Source of the DNA: Bacillus pseudomycoides
GTDB taxonomy: Bacteria > Bacillota > Bacilli > Bacillales > Bacillaceae_G
Reading direction: 5' to 3'
NCBI RefSeq assembly: GCF_002551005.1
Contig: NZ_NVOY01000034.1
Coordinates: 1 to 60,141 of the forward strand
DNA length: 60,141 nt
The notes under the pieces were generated by a model that had not been told where the DNA came from, did no database searches, and was given only the letters and a program-made list of their open reading frames with translations. The position numbers and the translations under genes were made by a program. Shown piece after piece: positions 27,919-38,008 of the stretch. The first letter of the stretch is position 1. Each line of letters opens with the position of its first letter.

Positions 27919-28341
27919 GTGAATAACAGAACGAAGGAAATCTTTAACTATTTGCTTTTTGGCGGTTTAACGACGCTCGTTAATATTGTTATGTATTTTG
28001 TTTGCGCAACTTTAGCTGGAATGGATTACAAAGTTGCTACGACAATCGCATGGATTGTATCTGTGTTGTTTGCGTATTTTACAAATAAAAAGTACGTATT
28101 TAAAAGTCAACCAACAAGCTTTGCCCATGCAATGAAAGAATTTTTCTATTTTATGGGATTTCGCGTTTTATCGTACTTCATCGATCTCTTCTCCATGATT
28201 GCATTAATCGAATGGTTAGGTATCAATGATTTAGTATCTAAAATTATCGCGAATGTTATTGTTGTAGTTGTTAATTATTTTGCAAGCAAATATATAATTT
28301 TTAAAAAGAAGGTCGAAGTGAAACAAGGCCAAAATGCATAA
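27919..28341 (+). CDS. GtrA-family protein (GtcA-like)
   Basis: A 140-residue protein with four hydrophobic segments, typical of GtrA/GtcA (FNYLLFGGLTTLVNIVMYFV at the start, FFYFMGFRVLSYFIDLFSMI in the middle, VNYFASKYIIFKKK at the end). GtrA proteins are thought to flip undecaprenyl-phosphate-linked sugars across the membrane. It begins with GTG and has TTAGGAG upstream, 12 bases after the glycosyltransferase stop, so the genes are almost surely one operon. Confidence 0.9.
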   Translation: MNNRTKEIFNYLLFGGLTTLVNIVMYFVCATLAGMDYKVATTIAWIVSVLFAYFTNKKYVFKSQPTSFAHAMKEFFYFMGFRVLSYFIDLFSMIALIEWLGINDLVSKIIANVIVVVVNYFASKYIIFKKKVEVKQGQNA

Positions 28342-28421
28342 AAAACAAATAGCTTGGCTTTATGCCGGCTATTGTTTTTTATACATATATTTTCGAACTA
28401 GGAATGATATGGAGGAGTATA

Positions 28422-31118
28422 ATGCAACAACTGTTAGATTTATTTAAGAAAAAGAAATTTTTATATGCATTAGCTTTTTTCCTTCCGTTTTCTATTTATG
28501 GTGTAATGTTTATACTGCTTGGTATTGCTCCGTTTGGAGAAAAATCAATTCTTGTTACTGATTTGCACACACAGTATGTACAGTTTTACACATATTTATA
28601 TGATGTTATGAAAAATGGGAAAAGCATTTTTTATAGTTGGGAAGGCGGAATGGGACTAAATTTTCTTGGCGTATTTGCCTATTATTTAGCAAGCCCGTTT
28701 TCTATTTTAATTCTCTTTTTTGATCGTGCTCATATTCCAGAAGCGATTATGGTTATGACATTATTAAAGGTTGGATTAGCTGGCGTGACAATGACGCATT
28801 ATTTAAGTCATATGATGAAGCGTCGTGAAATTACAATCGCATTATTCTCAACTTTTTATGCATTAATGTCATTTGTAACAGTGTATTCCTTCTGCGTGAT
28901 GTGGCTGGATGGAATTTATTTATTGCCACTTATTATGCTTGGAATTGAGAAGTTGTTGACGACTAAAAAATACGGATTGTTTATTTTTAGTTTAGCTCTT
29001 ACGTTTATTACAAACTTTTATATTTCCATTATGGTAGGGATCTTTACATTTATTTACTTTGTGGCGCGTTTTTGCGTCCTTTATGACGTTCGTAATGTAA
29101 AGCAATTTATGCAAAAGTTTGTATGGTTCTGCTTTGGAACAGGTTTAGCAGCAGGAATGTCAGCATTTATTACGCTGCCGACGTATATGGATTTAAAGAG
29201 CAACTTTGCAGAGCGTACGAAACTGCCATTTTCTACAGCATTTAATTTTGACCCATTTGATTTTTATAGTCGTTTCTTTAATGGAATTACTGATACAACG
29301 GTTAATGGAATGCCAAACGTGTATGCTGGTGTATTAACACTCTTACTTGTTCCATTATTCTTTGTAACAAGTAAAATTTCATTAAAAGAAAAAATTGTAT
29401 ACGGGGCAGTGATGCTCTTTATCGTTCTTTCTTTTGAAATACCATTTTTAAATATTGCTTGGCATGGTTTTGAACCACCAACAAATTTCCCGTATCGTTA
29501 TTCGTTTGTATTATCATTCTTACTTATTTATGTGGCTGTTCGAACGTTTATGGTATTTGGAGAAGAATTATTACCGGCATTGAAAAAGGTCGTTTTCTTT
29601 AACCTATTTATGATTGTTTTACTTGGAAAAGTGGCACCTTCTTATATGCAATCCAATAAAATGATGGCAAACATCTTTTTCGTTGTTGTATATGCGCTGT
29701 TACTATATGCAAAAGTTCGATTAACAAAGAACAAAGCATTGGTATCTTTCGCATTAGTAGCTGTAGTTGGACTAGACGCTGCACTTAACACAGTATATAT
29801 GATTAAGTTAATGGGTTATGAGTATGGCTATATTAATCGTCAAGAATATGCATCTCCATACCCGAGATATGAAGAAACAATTAGAAAAGTAGCTGAAAAA
29901 GACAAAGGGCTATATCGCATGGAAACGACAATGGGAAGAACTTGGAATGACGCAATGCGCTTTGGGTATAAAGGACTTACTCATTTCAATTCTGTTGCGA
30001 ATGGACATTTGAATTTATATATGCAAGAGTTAGGTTACGGTTATTTGGACGCATTAATTTTGCAAAATGGCAAAGGAATTGTTTCAACGGATGCCTTATT
30101 TGGTATGAAGTATATGATTTCGGATCGTCCATTAAATAAGTATGGTTTTGACAAAGTCGACAGTGTTGGAGATATTTCGATATATGAGAATAAAAATGCT
30201 CTTCCGTTTGGATATATGGTCAATAAAGATGAGTTTGATACAAAAGGAAAAGAGAAATTAAAAGTTGAAAAAACGAACTATACAAACTCATTTGAAGAGC
30301 AAAATAAACTAATTGGCAAGTTAAATGGACAAACTGTTAGCTATTATAAGCCGCTTGAACCAATCTCTGTTCAATATAATAATTTAGCAGTAGCAGATGC
30401 AGAAAAAAGTAAAAAGCAACTTGCTTCCGAGAAGAAAAAAGCAGCTCTTACAAACCAAAAGCCAATTCAATTGGTGAGACAACAAGATGATAAAATAGCA
30501 AGCATTAAATACGTGTTTGATGTAAAAGGGAAGCAACAATTATATACAAAATTACGTGTAGAACCAACTGGTGTAACAAAGGTTTACGTAAATGGAAAAA
30601 CATTAGGTAAAACAATCGGTGAAGGACCAGACAGCGACGTGTCTGATTATCCATCTTATTATTGGAACAATGGTATTCTTGATCTAGGCTATTTTGAAAA
30701 TGAAAAAGTAGAAGTAGAAGTGAAGGTAAAACGTCATGCTATTGAATTAGATCAGCAGTTGTTCTATGGACTCGACATAGATACATTTGAAAAACGTGTA
30801 GATGAATTAAAACAACAACCATTGAACGTAACGAACTATACTGGTCGAAGTGTTCAAGGAAAGATTGATGTAAAACAAGATAATCTCCTTTTCTTATCTA
30901 TCCCATATGATAAAGGATGGAAAGTAACAGTTGATGGAAAAGATGGGAAAGTACTGAAATTAAATGATGCATTTCTTGGCGTAGAACTACCAAAAGGAAC
31001 ACATACAATTGAATTGAAGTATACATCCCCTGGATTTGTAGTAGGGGTCATCGTTTCTGTTATTAGCTTATTGGCAGCGGTTATTCTTTGTCTTATCGTG
31101 CCAAAGAAGAGGAAGTAA
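28422..31118 (+). CDS. yfhO: YfhO-family membrane glycosyltransferase, copy 1
   Basis: An 898-residue polytopic protein: about a dozen hydrophobic segments over roughly residues 15-470, then a large extracytoplasmic region and a last hydrophobic segment (VVGVIVSVISLLAAVILCLIV) before a basic tail. The LVTDLHTQYVQFYTYLYD stretch after the first segment and the YNNxPFGY-like segment are typical of YfhO (GT-C fold). In B. subtilis, YfhO acts with CsbB and GtcA to add sugar to lipoteichoic acid outside the cell; the same trio is present here. The polymer and sugar in this organism are inference. The ATG at 28422 has TGGAGGAG upstream. Confidence 0.9.
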   Translation: MQQLLDLFKKKKFLYALAFFLPFSIYGVMFILLGIAPFGEKSILVTDLHTQYVQFYTYLYDVMKNGKSIFYSWEGGMGLNFLGVFAYYLASPFSILILFFDRAHIPEAIMVMTLLKVGLAGVTMTHYLSHMMKRREITIALFSTFYALMSFVTVYSFCVMWLDGIYLLPLIMLGIEKLLTTKKYGLFIFSLALTFITNFYISIMVGIFTFIYFVARFCVLYDVRNVKQFMQKFVWFCFGTGLAAGMSAFITLPTYMDLKSNFAERTKLPFSTAFNFDPFDFYSRFFNGITDTTVNGMPNVYAGVLTLLLVPLFFVTSKISLKEKIVYGAVMLFIVLSFEIPFLNIAWHGFEPPTNFPYRYSFVLSFLLIYVAVRTFMVFGEELLPALKKVVFFNLFMIVLLGKVAPSYMQSNKMMANIFFVVVYALLLYAKVRLTKNKALVSFALVAVVGLDAALNTVYMIKLMGYEYGYINRQEYASPYPRYEETIRKVAEKDKGLYRMETTMGRTWNDAMRFGYKGLTHFNSVANGHLNLYMQELGYGYLDALILQNGKGIVSTDALFGMKYMISDRPLNKYGFDKVDSVGDISIYENKNALPFGYMVNKDEFDTKGKEKLKVEKTNYTNSFEEQNKLIGKLNGQTVSYYKPLEPISVQYNNLAVADAEKSKKQLASEKKKAALTNQKPIQLVRQQDDKIASIKYVFDVKGKQQLYTKLRVEPTGVTKVYVNGKTLGKTIGEGPDSDVSDYPSYYWNNGILDLGYFENEKVEVEVKVKRHAIELDQQLFYGLDIDTFEKRVDELKQQPLNVTNYTGRSVQGKIDVKQDNLLFLSIPYDKGWKVTVDGKDGKVLKLNDAFLGVELPKGTHTIELKYTSPGFVVGVIVSVISLLAAVILCLIVPKKRK

Positions 31119-31128
31119 TGTGAAAGAG

Positions 31129-31177
31129 AATCCTTTCTAAGCAGGGGTAACAGAACCTGTTTAGGGAGGATTTTTAT
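31129..31177 (+). terminator. Hairpin/terminator between the two YfhO genes
   Basis: AATCCTTTCTAAGCAGG pairs with CCTGTTTAGGGAGGATT around GGTAACAGAA and is followed by TTTAT. It could end or attenuate transcription from the upstream operon before the second copy. Confidence 0.7.
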
Positions 31178-31241
31178 ATGTTCATTTATGTAAAAAAAGG
31201 CAAGTATACAAAAAATAAAAATGAAACGGGAGCATAAAATA

Positions 31242-33788
31242 ATGAAACAATTAAGAGGGTTATATGGGATTTTGTTCTTTCTCATTCCATTCGGGATACT
31301 GCTTTTAAGTTATGCTATATTTGGTATGTATCCGTTTGGGAACTATTCAGTATTAATTAGTGATTTAAGCACGCAATATGTTCAATTTTATTCTTATTTA
31401 CATAGTGTATTTACAGAAGGTAAGAGTTTACAATATACAATGGAGTTAGGCGGGGGAATTAACTTTATTGGAACATTTGCTTACTATTTATCAAGTCCGT
31501 TTTCTATTCTTCTTTTCTTCTTTAATAAAGCAAACCTTCCGGAATTTATTTTTCTTATTACAATTTTAAAAGTGGGGTTTGCAGGATTAACATGCGGCTT
31601 GTTTTTACGTTATGTGATAGGAAAGCAGCATAAAGGGTTGTTATTGTTTTCAACAGCTTATGCATTATCAGGCTTTGTTATGGCCTATTCGTTTCATGTA
31701 ATGTGGCTAGATGGTATTGTATTTCTACCTGTCGTTTTAATGGGAGTTGAAAAACTTTTACGAGATAAAAAAATTATTTTCTTTACGACTTCGTTAGCAA
31801 TTATGTTTATCGCAAATTTCTATATTTCCTTTATGTTTGGGATTTTTACATTCCTTTATTTTATGATTCGACTCTTTACACAATATGAGTTTCGGGATAT
31901 AAAAGCATGGGGAAAACATTTTCTTCTTTTCTGCATAGGAACGGGATTAGCCGCTGGAATAGGAGCGGTGATTATTCTTCCAACTTTTGAAGCATTAAAG
32001 AGTAACCCATATAGTATCACTTCAACGGACTTCAAATTAGAATGGAAACTTGATTTACTTCTTTTCTATTGGAAGCTATTATCTGGTGGATATGATTCAA
32101 GTTTATTTGGTACTCCGAACGTATATGCATCCACATTAGTACTCGTATTATTACCTTTATTCTTTGTTAATAAAGAAATTAATAAACGAGAAAAATTCTT
32201 ATCTATATTTGTATTTCTGTTTTTAATTTGTAGTTTTGCAATTCCATTTTTAAATTTAGCATGGCATGGAAATAAGTGGCCAAATGCATATCCAAATCGT
32301 TTTGCGTTTGTCTTTGTGATGTTAGCTGTTTTTATGGCAGCGAGAGTATTTCAACATATAAGTCGAAAAGATGTATTGCCGTTATGGATTAGTTATGGTA
32401 TACACCTAATTTTATTGTATGCATTGTCAGTGAAACATTATGAAGTAGTTCATAATAAGATACTGATCATAAACGCTATCCTTATTACATGTATTGTTGT
32501 CGTATTGCATATTCGCATGATGAAACCATCATTAACAAAGATAACGACAGGATTATTGCTTCTTTGTTTAGTATGTGACATAGGTTTTAATACAAGAAAA
32601 TATATTTATGGACTACATAGAGAAATGGCTTATACAAAGCGTGATGAGTACGAATTGAACAAAGATGCTAAACAAGCTATTCAATATGTAAATGAAATCA
32701 ATGCAGAGCGTTACCGCGTAAGTACTAAATATTCCCGAACGCTAAATGATTCCTTACAATATGATTATCCATCTTTCCAAACATTTAATTCGATGGCAAA
32801 TGGATCATTTCACCGCTTTTTAAAGCTAACGGGCTATTCAACGTCTCCAGACCTTTTAGTATCCAATAACCATGGGGACACGTTGCTCATGGATGCTATT
32901 TTAAAAATTGGATATAAAATTGAAGACGGCAGCGTACCGAAATATGGGCATGAAAAAATAAATCAATTTGGCTTTGCTAATGTGTTTAAGGTTAACAATA
33001 TGATTCCATTTGGTTATCCAATCGAACATATACCTTCTAAAGATGAAGAAAATCCGTTTGTTTTCCAAGAAAAATTGATTAATATAAAAGAAGGAACACT
33101 ATTTAAAAAGCTAGAAGATCCAAAGATTTCATTGGAAAATATGGCTGCTATTTCAGGGCAAGAAGGAAAATATGAACGAGTTAATAAGGAAAAACCGGGA
33201 TATATTACGATTCGAGTAAATATACCAAAAGAGGTTCAATTATACGGATTAGCTACAGGGATTGAAAATTGGAAAGAAATTATGGTGAATGATCAGTATC
33301 CATGTTATTTACCGCCAGATATTGAAAAAACTTTGATTGATTTTGGGTATTTCCCAACAAACGGGATTACGACAATGAAGATCAAGGTTGAACAGGAAGA
33401 TATCTTTTCATTAAAAGGATTACAGTTCTATGGATTAGACATAGACAAGTTTAATGAGACAATAAAAGCACTACAAAAAAGTAGTATGAAGGTTACTGAA
33501 AACTATGGAAAAATGGTGAAAGGGAATATTTCGTTAAAGAATGAAGCTACATTTGTATTCCCGATTCCTTATGATGCTGGTTGGTCAGTTACAATCGACG
33601 GGAAAGAGCATACTACAACAGCCGTTGTGGATGGGTTGCTAGGAGTGAAGGCGGAAGCTGGTAACCATGAAGTGGTGCTTACTTACCATTCTCCAGGGTT
33701 AAAACTTGGAATGATGATTTCCAGTGTAAGCATCATCCTTACGATATTGTTTACGATTGTACAGGTAAGAAAGTTACGAAAGAAATAG
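31242..33788 (+). CDS. YfhO-family membrane glycosyltransferase, copy 2
   Basis: An 848-residue paralogue of the upstream gene with the same layout: first hydrophobic segment, LISDLSTQYVQFYSYLHS, many further segments, LPTFEALKSNPYSI, a large outer region and a final segment (LGMMISSVSIILTILFTIVQV). The two share several near-identical blocks (YYLxSPFSIL, FHVMWLDGI-like, NFYIS, GLDIDKF) but are clearly diverged, so this is an old duplication. It may use a different polymer acceptor from copy 1. CGGGAG lies about 10 bases before the ATG. Confidence 0.88.
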   Translation: MKQLRGLYGILFFLIPFGILLLSYAIFGMYPFGNYSVLISDLSTQYVQFYSYLHSVFTEGKSLQYTMELGGGINFIGTFAYYLSSPFSILLFFFNKANLPEFIFLITILKVGFAGLTCGLFLRYVIGKQHKGLLLFSTAYALSGFVMAYSFHVMWLDGIVFLPVVLMGVEKLLRDKKIIFFTTSLAIMFIANFYISFMFGIFTFLYFMIRLFTQYEFRDIKAWGKHFLLFCIGTGLAAGIGAVIILPTFEALKSNPYSITSTDFKLEWKLDLLLFYWKLLSGGYDSSLFGTPNVYASTLVLVLLPLFFVNKEINKREKFLSIFVFLFLICSFAIPFLNLAWHGNKWPNAYPNRFAFVFVMLAVFMAARVFQHISRKDVLPLWISYGIHLILLYALSVKHYEVVHNKILIINAILITCIVVVLHIRMMKPSLTKITTGLLLLCLVCDIGFNTRKYIYGLHREMAYTKRDEYELNKDAKQAIQYVNEINAERYRVSTKYSRTLNDSLQYDYPSFQTFNSMANGSFHRFLKLTGYSTSPDLLVSNNHGDTLLMDAILKIGYKIEDGSVPKYGHEKINQFGFANVFKVNNMIPFGYPIEHIPSKDEENPFVFQEKLINIKEGTLFKKLEDPKISLENMAAISGQEGKYERVNKEKPGYITIRVNIPKEVQLYGLATGIENWKEIMVNDQYPCYLPPDIEKTLIDFGYFPTNGITTMKIKVEQEDIFSLKGLQFYGLDIDKFNETIKALQKSSMKVTENYGKMVKGNISLKNEATFVFPIPYDAGWSVTIDGKEHTTTAVVDGLLGVKAEAGNHEVVLTYHSPGLKLGMMISSVSIILTILFTIVQVRKLRKK

Positions 33789-33792
33789 TATA

Positions 33793-33829
33793 AGAAAAAA
33801 GCTACTGAATTCTCAGTAGCTTTTTTTCA
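33793..33829. terminator. Bidirectional terminator of convergent yfhO copy 2 and the polymerase gene
   Basis: GCTACTGA pairs with TCAGTAGC around ATTC, with A and T runs on each side, so it works on either strand. It overlaps the end of the leftward gene. Confidence 0.85.
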
Positions 33830-35189
33830 TGGCATGCTGTATATACCCGGCTGTTAAAAAGAAATACATCATAAACGAAGCATTTTCTAATATGTTATAA
33901 AATGCGCTTCCTATAATCGCTCCAACTATTAAATATAAAGTAAGAGGAGCAAACGGTGCTTTTCTCCTATATTTCCAAAGAAGAGAAAGGAATCCAAATG
34001 TAAATCCCGCACATAAGAGCACGCCAATAATACCTGTCTCAGCAAGGATTTGAATGTATTGATTGTCAGAATAAAAATTCCATGTAATCTCATATTTTTC
34101 GTAAATAGGTGATGAAAAAGTTTGCGTAGCAGCATCCCCAAATGTACCTAGTCCATAGCCAGTAATCGGCTTATCTTGAAAGATTTCAACTGCTTTTTTT
34201 ACGTAGTAAATGCGTCCGTCTTGTTTACTAAGTTCAACTGTGTCTTCTGATAATGCTTCTGTAAATCGTTTTACGCCTACTTGATCTCCCTCTAAATAGT
34301 TTGTCATTTTTGAGATGCATGTTGCACATAGGAATGACAAAAGGGAGATGACTAGCAATGATCTCCAAATTGGAATCTTTCGGTGGATACATAGATAGAT
34401 AAGCATAAAGACGATAACTGTCAGAAATGCACCGCGTGAATATGTGAGCCATAATGTTGTGGCAATAAGCGTAAGCCCTGTATATGTGACATATTTCATT
34501 TTCCCTGATACGTGTTGAAGAACGTATAAAGAAATAAGAAAAGCTAACGTCAAATATAATGCTAATTCATTTGGACCGCCGGCCATTCCGTATATCCGAA
34601 TTTTATTTGTTGGAGCAAGGACAAGAGTTTTCCAAGCTTCCGGCAATAACATAGTGCGCAATGATAGTTTTTCAATTAAACCTTGCACGGACATAATGAC
34701 AGAAGCGATAAAAGTAATTTTTGCAAAAAACACTATATCCTCATGATGAATGGTGATGCGGGACGCGATATAGTATACAAAATAAAATAGAAGCAATGTG
34801 TGTAATTGCATAGCAATTGCAATGAATGAAACGCCGTTTAATAGACCGATCCCAGCGCCGAACAAGCAGAAAAGAAAGTATAATATTTCAAAGTATCGGA
34901 ATGAAAAAAGCTTTGAAATATTATTTCGATATTGCCGTAATAGACGTACTAAGAGAGCGATGATGATAAATAGACCGATAAACTTTAGCCCGGGGTTAAA
35001 AGCAACGAGAAACGGGCGCATTGGGATAAATAGTAATAAATAAGCAATACCGAGCTTTTCATCTCGAAAAGCAACACATGCTAGTACGAAAGAAATGAAA
35101 AGCCCGGTATAAGTTGATGGAAATAGTAATCCCAATATAATGAAGAAGATACTTGCCCATATATAGTAGAATCGAGTTGAATGTGTCAT
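33813..35189 (-). CDS. O-antigen ligase/polymerase family membrane protein
   Basis: A 458-residue polytopic protein with about ten hydrophobic segments and the Wzy_C/O-antigen ligase signature in the large outer loop: YSRGAFLTVIVFM, then GYGLGTFGDAATQTF followed by DNQYIQILAETGIIGVLL. Such proteins polymerise or ligate lipid-linked oligosaccharides outside the membrane. It is the last gene of a three-gene leftward set (flippase, glycosyltransferase, polymerase), pointing to a secreted or wall-linked polysaccharide. The substrate is unknown. AGGAGG lies upstream of the ATG. Confidence 0.87.
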   Translation of the reverse strand: MTHSTRFYYIWASIFFIILGLLFPSTYTGLFISFVLACVAFRDEKLGIAYLLLFIPMRPFLVAFNPGLKFIGLFIIIALLVRLLRQYRNNISKLFSFRYFEILYFLFCLFGAGIGLLNGVSFIAIAMQLHTLLLFYFVYYIASRITIHHEDIVFFAKITFIASVIMSVQGLIEKLSLRTMLLPEAWKTLVLAPTNKIRIYGMAGGPNELALYLTLAFLISLYVLQHVSGKMKYVTYTGLTLIATTLWLTYSRGAFLTVIVFMLIYLCIHRKIPIWRSLLVISLLSFLCATCISKMTNYLEGDQVGVKRFTEALSEDTVELSKQDGRIYYVKKAVEIFQDKPITGYGLGTFGDAATQTFSSPIYEKYEITWNFYSDNQYIQILAETGIIGVLLCAGFTFGFLSLLWKYRRKAPFAPLTLYLIVGAIIGSAFYNILENASFMMYFFLTAGYIQHAMKKSY

Positions 35190-35201
35190 ATATATCCTCC
35201 T

Positions 35202-36269
35202 TTAACATGATGATGGTATGCGATAAATTGTTGTAACTTCGTTCACCATTTTTGAGAAAGTAAAGTGTTGTAAGTAATGTTCGCGTCCGCATTCTGCTAA
35301 GGAATGATATAATTTTTCATCTTGTAATAATTGTGCTAAGGAAGCAGCTAATGTTTCTTCCGATCCAAACGGTATTAATAGCCCTGACTGGTTATGAACA
35401 ATTACTTCTGGCAAGCCGCCGACATTTGTTGCAATCACAGGTTTTTTCATAGCAATTGCTTCAATAGCGACATAGGATAATCCTTCATTTTCTGACGGGA
35501 TCACAATAATATCATGTTCTGTATATTCTTTTATAATATCGTCTTGAAATCCTTTTAATGATACATGCTCACTTAGTGATAATTCTTGAATCATAGTTGT
35601 TAACTCTGTTTTTAATGGCCCTTCACCGATAATATCGCAGTGCCACCCTAAAGATGGATGCAGAGCTTTTAACTTTTGCAAGCTTGTTAATAAGAACGGT
35701 TGTCCTTTTTCTTTGCTTAGCCTCCCAATAACAGCAATTTTTTTCGGCTCACGCTGAGAAAGAGGGACATCTGTATATGGATCTGCAACGCCGTTATAAA
35801 TAACATGTATCTTTTTTTCTGGTACGCCCTTTTGACATAGTTGCTGCTTCATAAATTGAGAGATGCAAATGACTGCATCATTATAGCGAGTAAAAAAAGA
35901 ATTGCTACACTTTAGGTGAAATGGCATCGGCACATTTACGTGATATGTCCAAATGACCCGTATAGGAGCACCTAATAGTTTGGCTAAAATCGCAATATAG
36001 TTTTCACGTAAAAATTGTGCATGAACAATATCGATTTTCTCTTTTTTGATAATCTTCTTTAATTGCAGGGCAGCCTGTATATCAAAAGGATGACGCATGT
36101 CAATGCGGTACATCGGTACGTTTAGTTGTTCAAACTTTTTTAAGAAAGGACCAGGGATAGAGTACACAAGGATACAGCGCTCTGGACCAATAGATTCCAT
36201 TAAATCTAGAACGTATTTTTCTGATCCTCCATCCCCGATATAATTTAAAAGGTACATAATTTTATTCAT
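35202..36269 (-). CDS. Family 4 glycosyltransferase
   Basis: A 355-residue GT-B fold enzyme. N-terminal domain MYLLNYIGDGGSEKYVLDLM; C-terminal donor-binding domain with IAVIGRLSKEKGQPFLL, DIIGEGPLKTEL and the EX7E motif in PSENEGLSYVAIEAIAMKKP, then IATNVGGLPEVI. It would add a sugar to a lipid-linked or polymer acceptor in the cytoplasm. It overlaps the upstream flippase gene by 8 bases and ends 12 bases before the polymerase gene, so the three are an operon. Confidence 0.9.
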   Translation of the reverse strand: MNKIMYLLNYIGDGGSEKYVLDLMESIGPERCILVYSIPGPFLKKFEQLNVPMYRIDMRHPFDIQAALQLKKIIKKEKIDIVHAQFLRENYIAILAKLLGAPIRVIWTYHVNVPMPFHLKCSNSFFTRYNDAVICISQFMKQQLCQKGVPEKKIHVIYNGVADPYTDVPLSQREPKKIAVIGRLSKEKGQPFLLTSLQKLKALHPSLGWHCDIIGEGPLKTELTTMIQELSLSEHVSLKGFQDDIIKEYTEHDIIVIPSENEGLSYVAIEAIAMKKPVIATNVGGLPEVIVHNQSGLLIPFGSEETLAASLAQLLQDEKLYHSLAECGREHYLQHFTFSKMVNEVTTIYRIPSSC

Positions 36270-37818
36270 TTATATCCTTCCTTCTACCTAAAAATAGCGA
36301 TAGCAATTGTTGTAGCTCCTTTATCTTTAATGTGTAAGTGACGAGTAAGTAAACGATGGCACCAATTGCTATTGCTAATAAGATAAGCAACTTTGTATCA
36401 TGTAAGAAATGAAGCAGCAGTTTGGAAGTATACAAACTTACAAAAGATGCAACAATACATTTGAATAAAAAGCCACCGTAGCGCAAGTTCACCTGTTCTT
36501 TCTCTTTCATGAATTTTCGGAGCATCCATAATAGCATAAGTACAGTGCTCGCCGATGCTATTGAAGTGGAAAGAGCTGCACCAGCTAAACCAATCTGGTT
36601 AACAAGTATAATACATAATATAACATTTATAATCATGGAAATAATCGATGCATACATAATGTATCGATTCAGCTTCAAAGAAAAAAGCAAACGGTCAAGT
36701 AAGTCTTTTAATGGTTGCATAAGGGCAGCTAACGCATAAAATTGCAACGCGGTTGCTGTCATCATAATAGAATCTTTCCCAAATGCCCCATAGTTATAAA
36801 TAACTTTGACAATTTCCTCTGTAAAAAAGGTGAAATAAATAAAGACAGGAATAAATAAATATAACAGCACCTTTATATTTGTTTCCATTAATTTTGCGAA
36901 GTCTTTCCAGTTTGAGTGATTTACGTATTCAACAAATTTAGGATACATAACTGTTAAGACAGGAGCAGCAATTAATCCAAGCGGAATAAAGTATAGCTTT
37001 TGGGAATAATTAAGCGCCGCAATAGATCCTTCATTTAATCCAGAGACTAGTGTACGATCAACAAGTAGATTAATTTGAACAGACGTACTTGTAATAAAAG
37101 CAGGAATGCTCAAAGAAATCATCGTTTTTAAAGAAGGGTCTTTAAAGTCGATTATAAATTGATAACGATATCCTTCCCTCTTGGAAGCGATATAAACGAG
37201 TATGTTTTGTACGATGTTTCCGACAATAACACCAAGTGCAAGTGCATAAATTCCAATCCATTGTACAAGGGCCACAAAGATAATAAGTGTAATTCCGTTT
37301 AATACAACCCATTGCATACTTGTAATACGAAATTTATGTAAACTGTTCAAATAAGCATTAAAAATATCAATCATGAATGTACAAAATACGGTCGGAAAAA
37401 TAATTTGTATTAAGTGAGCTGATAACAAAGCTGTTTGCTCAGGCAGCCCGTGTGCAAAGAGTGAAATGAAGAAACGGGGCTGCAATTCAATGAGCAAAAG
37501 CGGAATGAAAAAAATAAGTAGAACAATGTTTAAAAAATTATTCATGAATCGATATGCTTTAACCGGATCTTTTCCCTTTAACTCCATAAAGATAGGAATG
37601 AAAGAAAAGGCGAAAGCGCCTGTAATACCAGTAAAAACAATTGTAGGTATATTTAAAGCGACAACGTATGCATCAACAGCATAGTTTGTACCGAAATAAG
37701 CTCCAAGTGTTACTTCTTTTGCGAATCCAAGTAGTTTTCCTAAAGCTGTCCCAAGTGTGAAAAATAGTGTTACAATAAGAAATTTTTTTGTCTTGTCTTG
37801 AGATGCTTCTCTACTCAT
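36262..37818 (-). CDS. MurJ/MviN-like lipid-linked oligosaccharide flippase
   Basis: A 518-residue protein with about 14 hydrophobic segments. The beginning, LGTALGKLLGFAKEVTLGAYFGTN then DAYVVALNIP, and QPRFFISLFAHGLPE match the MviN/MurJ (MOP exporter) family. MurJ flips lipid II; in an operon with a glycosyltransferase and a polymerase this copy more likely flips another lipid-linked saccharide. Bacillus genomes carry several homologues, so an essential role in peptidoglycan is not implied. It starts the operon. Confidence 0.88.
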   Translation of the reverse strand: MSREASQDKTKKFLIVTLFFTLGTALGKLLGFAKEVTLGAYFGTNYAVDAYVVALNIPTIVFTGITGAFAFSFIPIFMELKGKDPVKAYRFMNNFLNIVLLIFFIPLLLIELQPRFFISLFAHGLPEQTALLSAHLIQIIFPTVFCTFMIDIFNAYLNSLHKFRITSMQWVVLNGITLIIFVALVQWIGIYALALGVIVGNIVQNILVYIASKREGYRYQFIIDFKDPSLKTMISLSIPAFITSTSVQINLLVDRTLVSGLNEGSIAALNYSQKLYFIPLGLIAAPVLTVMYPKFVEYVNHSNWKDFAKLMETNIKVLLYLFIPVFIYFTFFTEEIVKVIYNYGAFGKDSIMMTATALQFYALAALMQPLKDLLDRLLFSLKLNRYIMYASIISMIINVILCIILVNQIGLAGAALSTSIASASTVLMLLWMLRKFMKEKEQVNLRYGGFLFKCIVASFVSLYTSKLLLHFLHDTKLLILLAIAIGAIVYLLVTYTLKIKELQQLLSLFLGRRKDINE

Positions 37819-37908
37819 TTCTAATCAAATCCTTACTTTAATTTAATTCTTTTTCAAGCATAATTTATTTGTATGTAAAAATCAAATATATATCTTGGTA
37901 ATAGCCAT

Positions 37909-37946
37909 GAAAAAGAGGATATTATCCAATAGGAGAATATCCTCTT
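37909..37946 (-). terminator. Terminator of bioY
   Basis: AAAGAGGATATT pairs with AATATCCTCTTT around an 12-base loop, and leftward transcription then runs into TTTTTC. The remaining bases of 37819-38008 show no gene. Confidence 0.8.
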
Positions 37947-38008
37947 TAGCTCGCGTGAAAGACAAGCATGATTCCTGCCTTTTGTAACAAAATAAGGGCA
38001 TTTTCACT

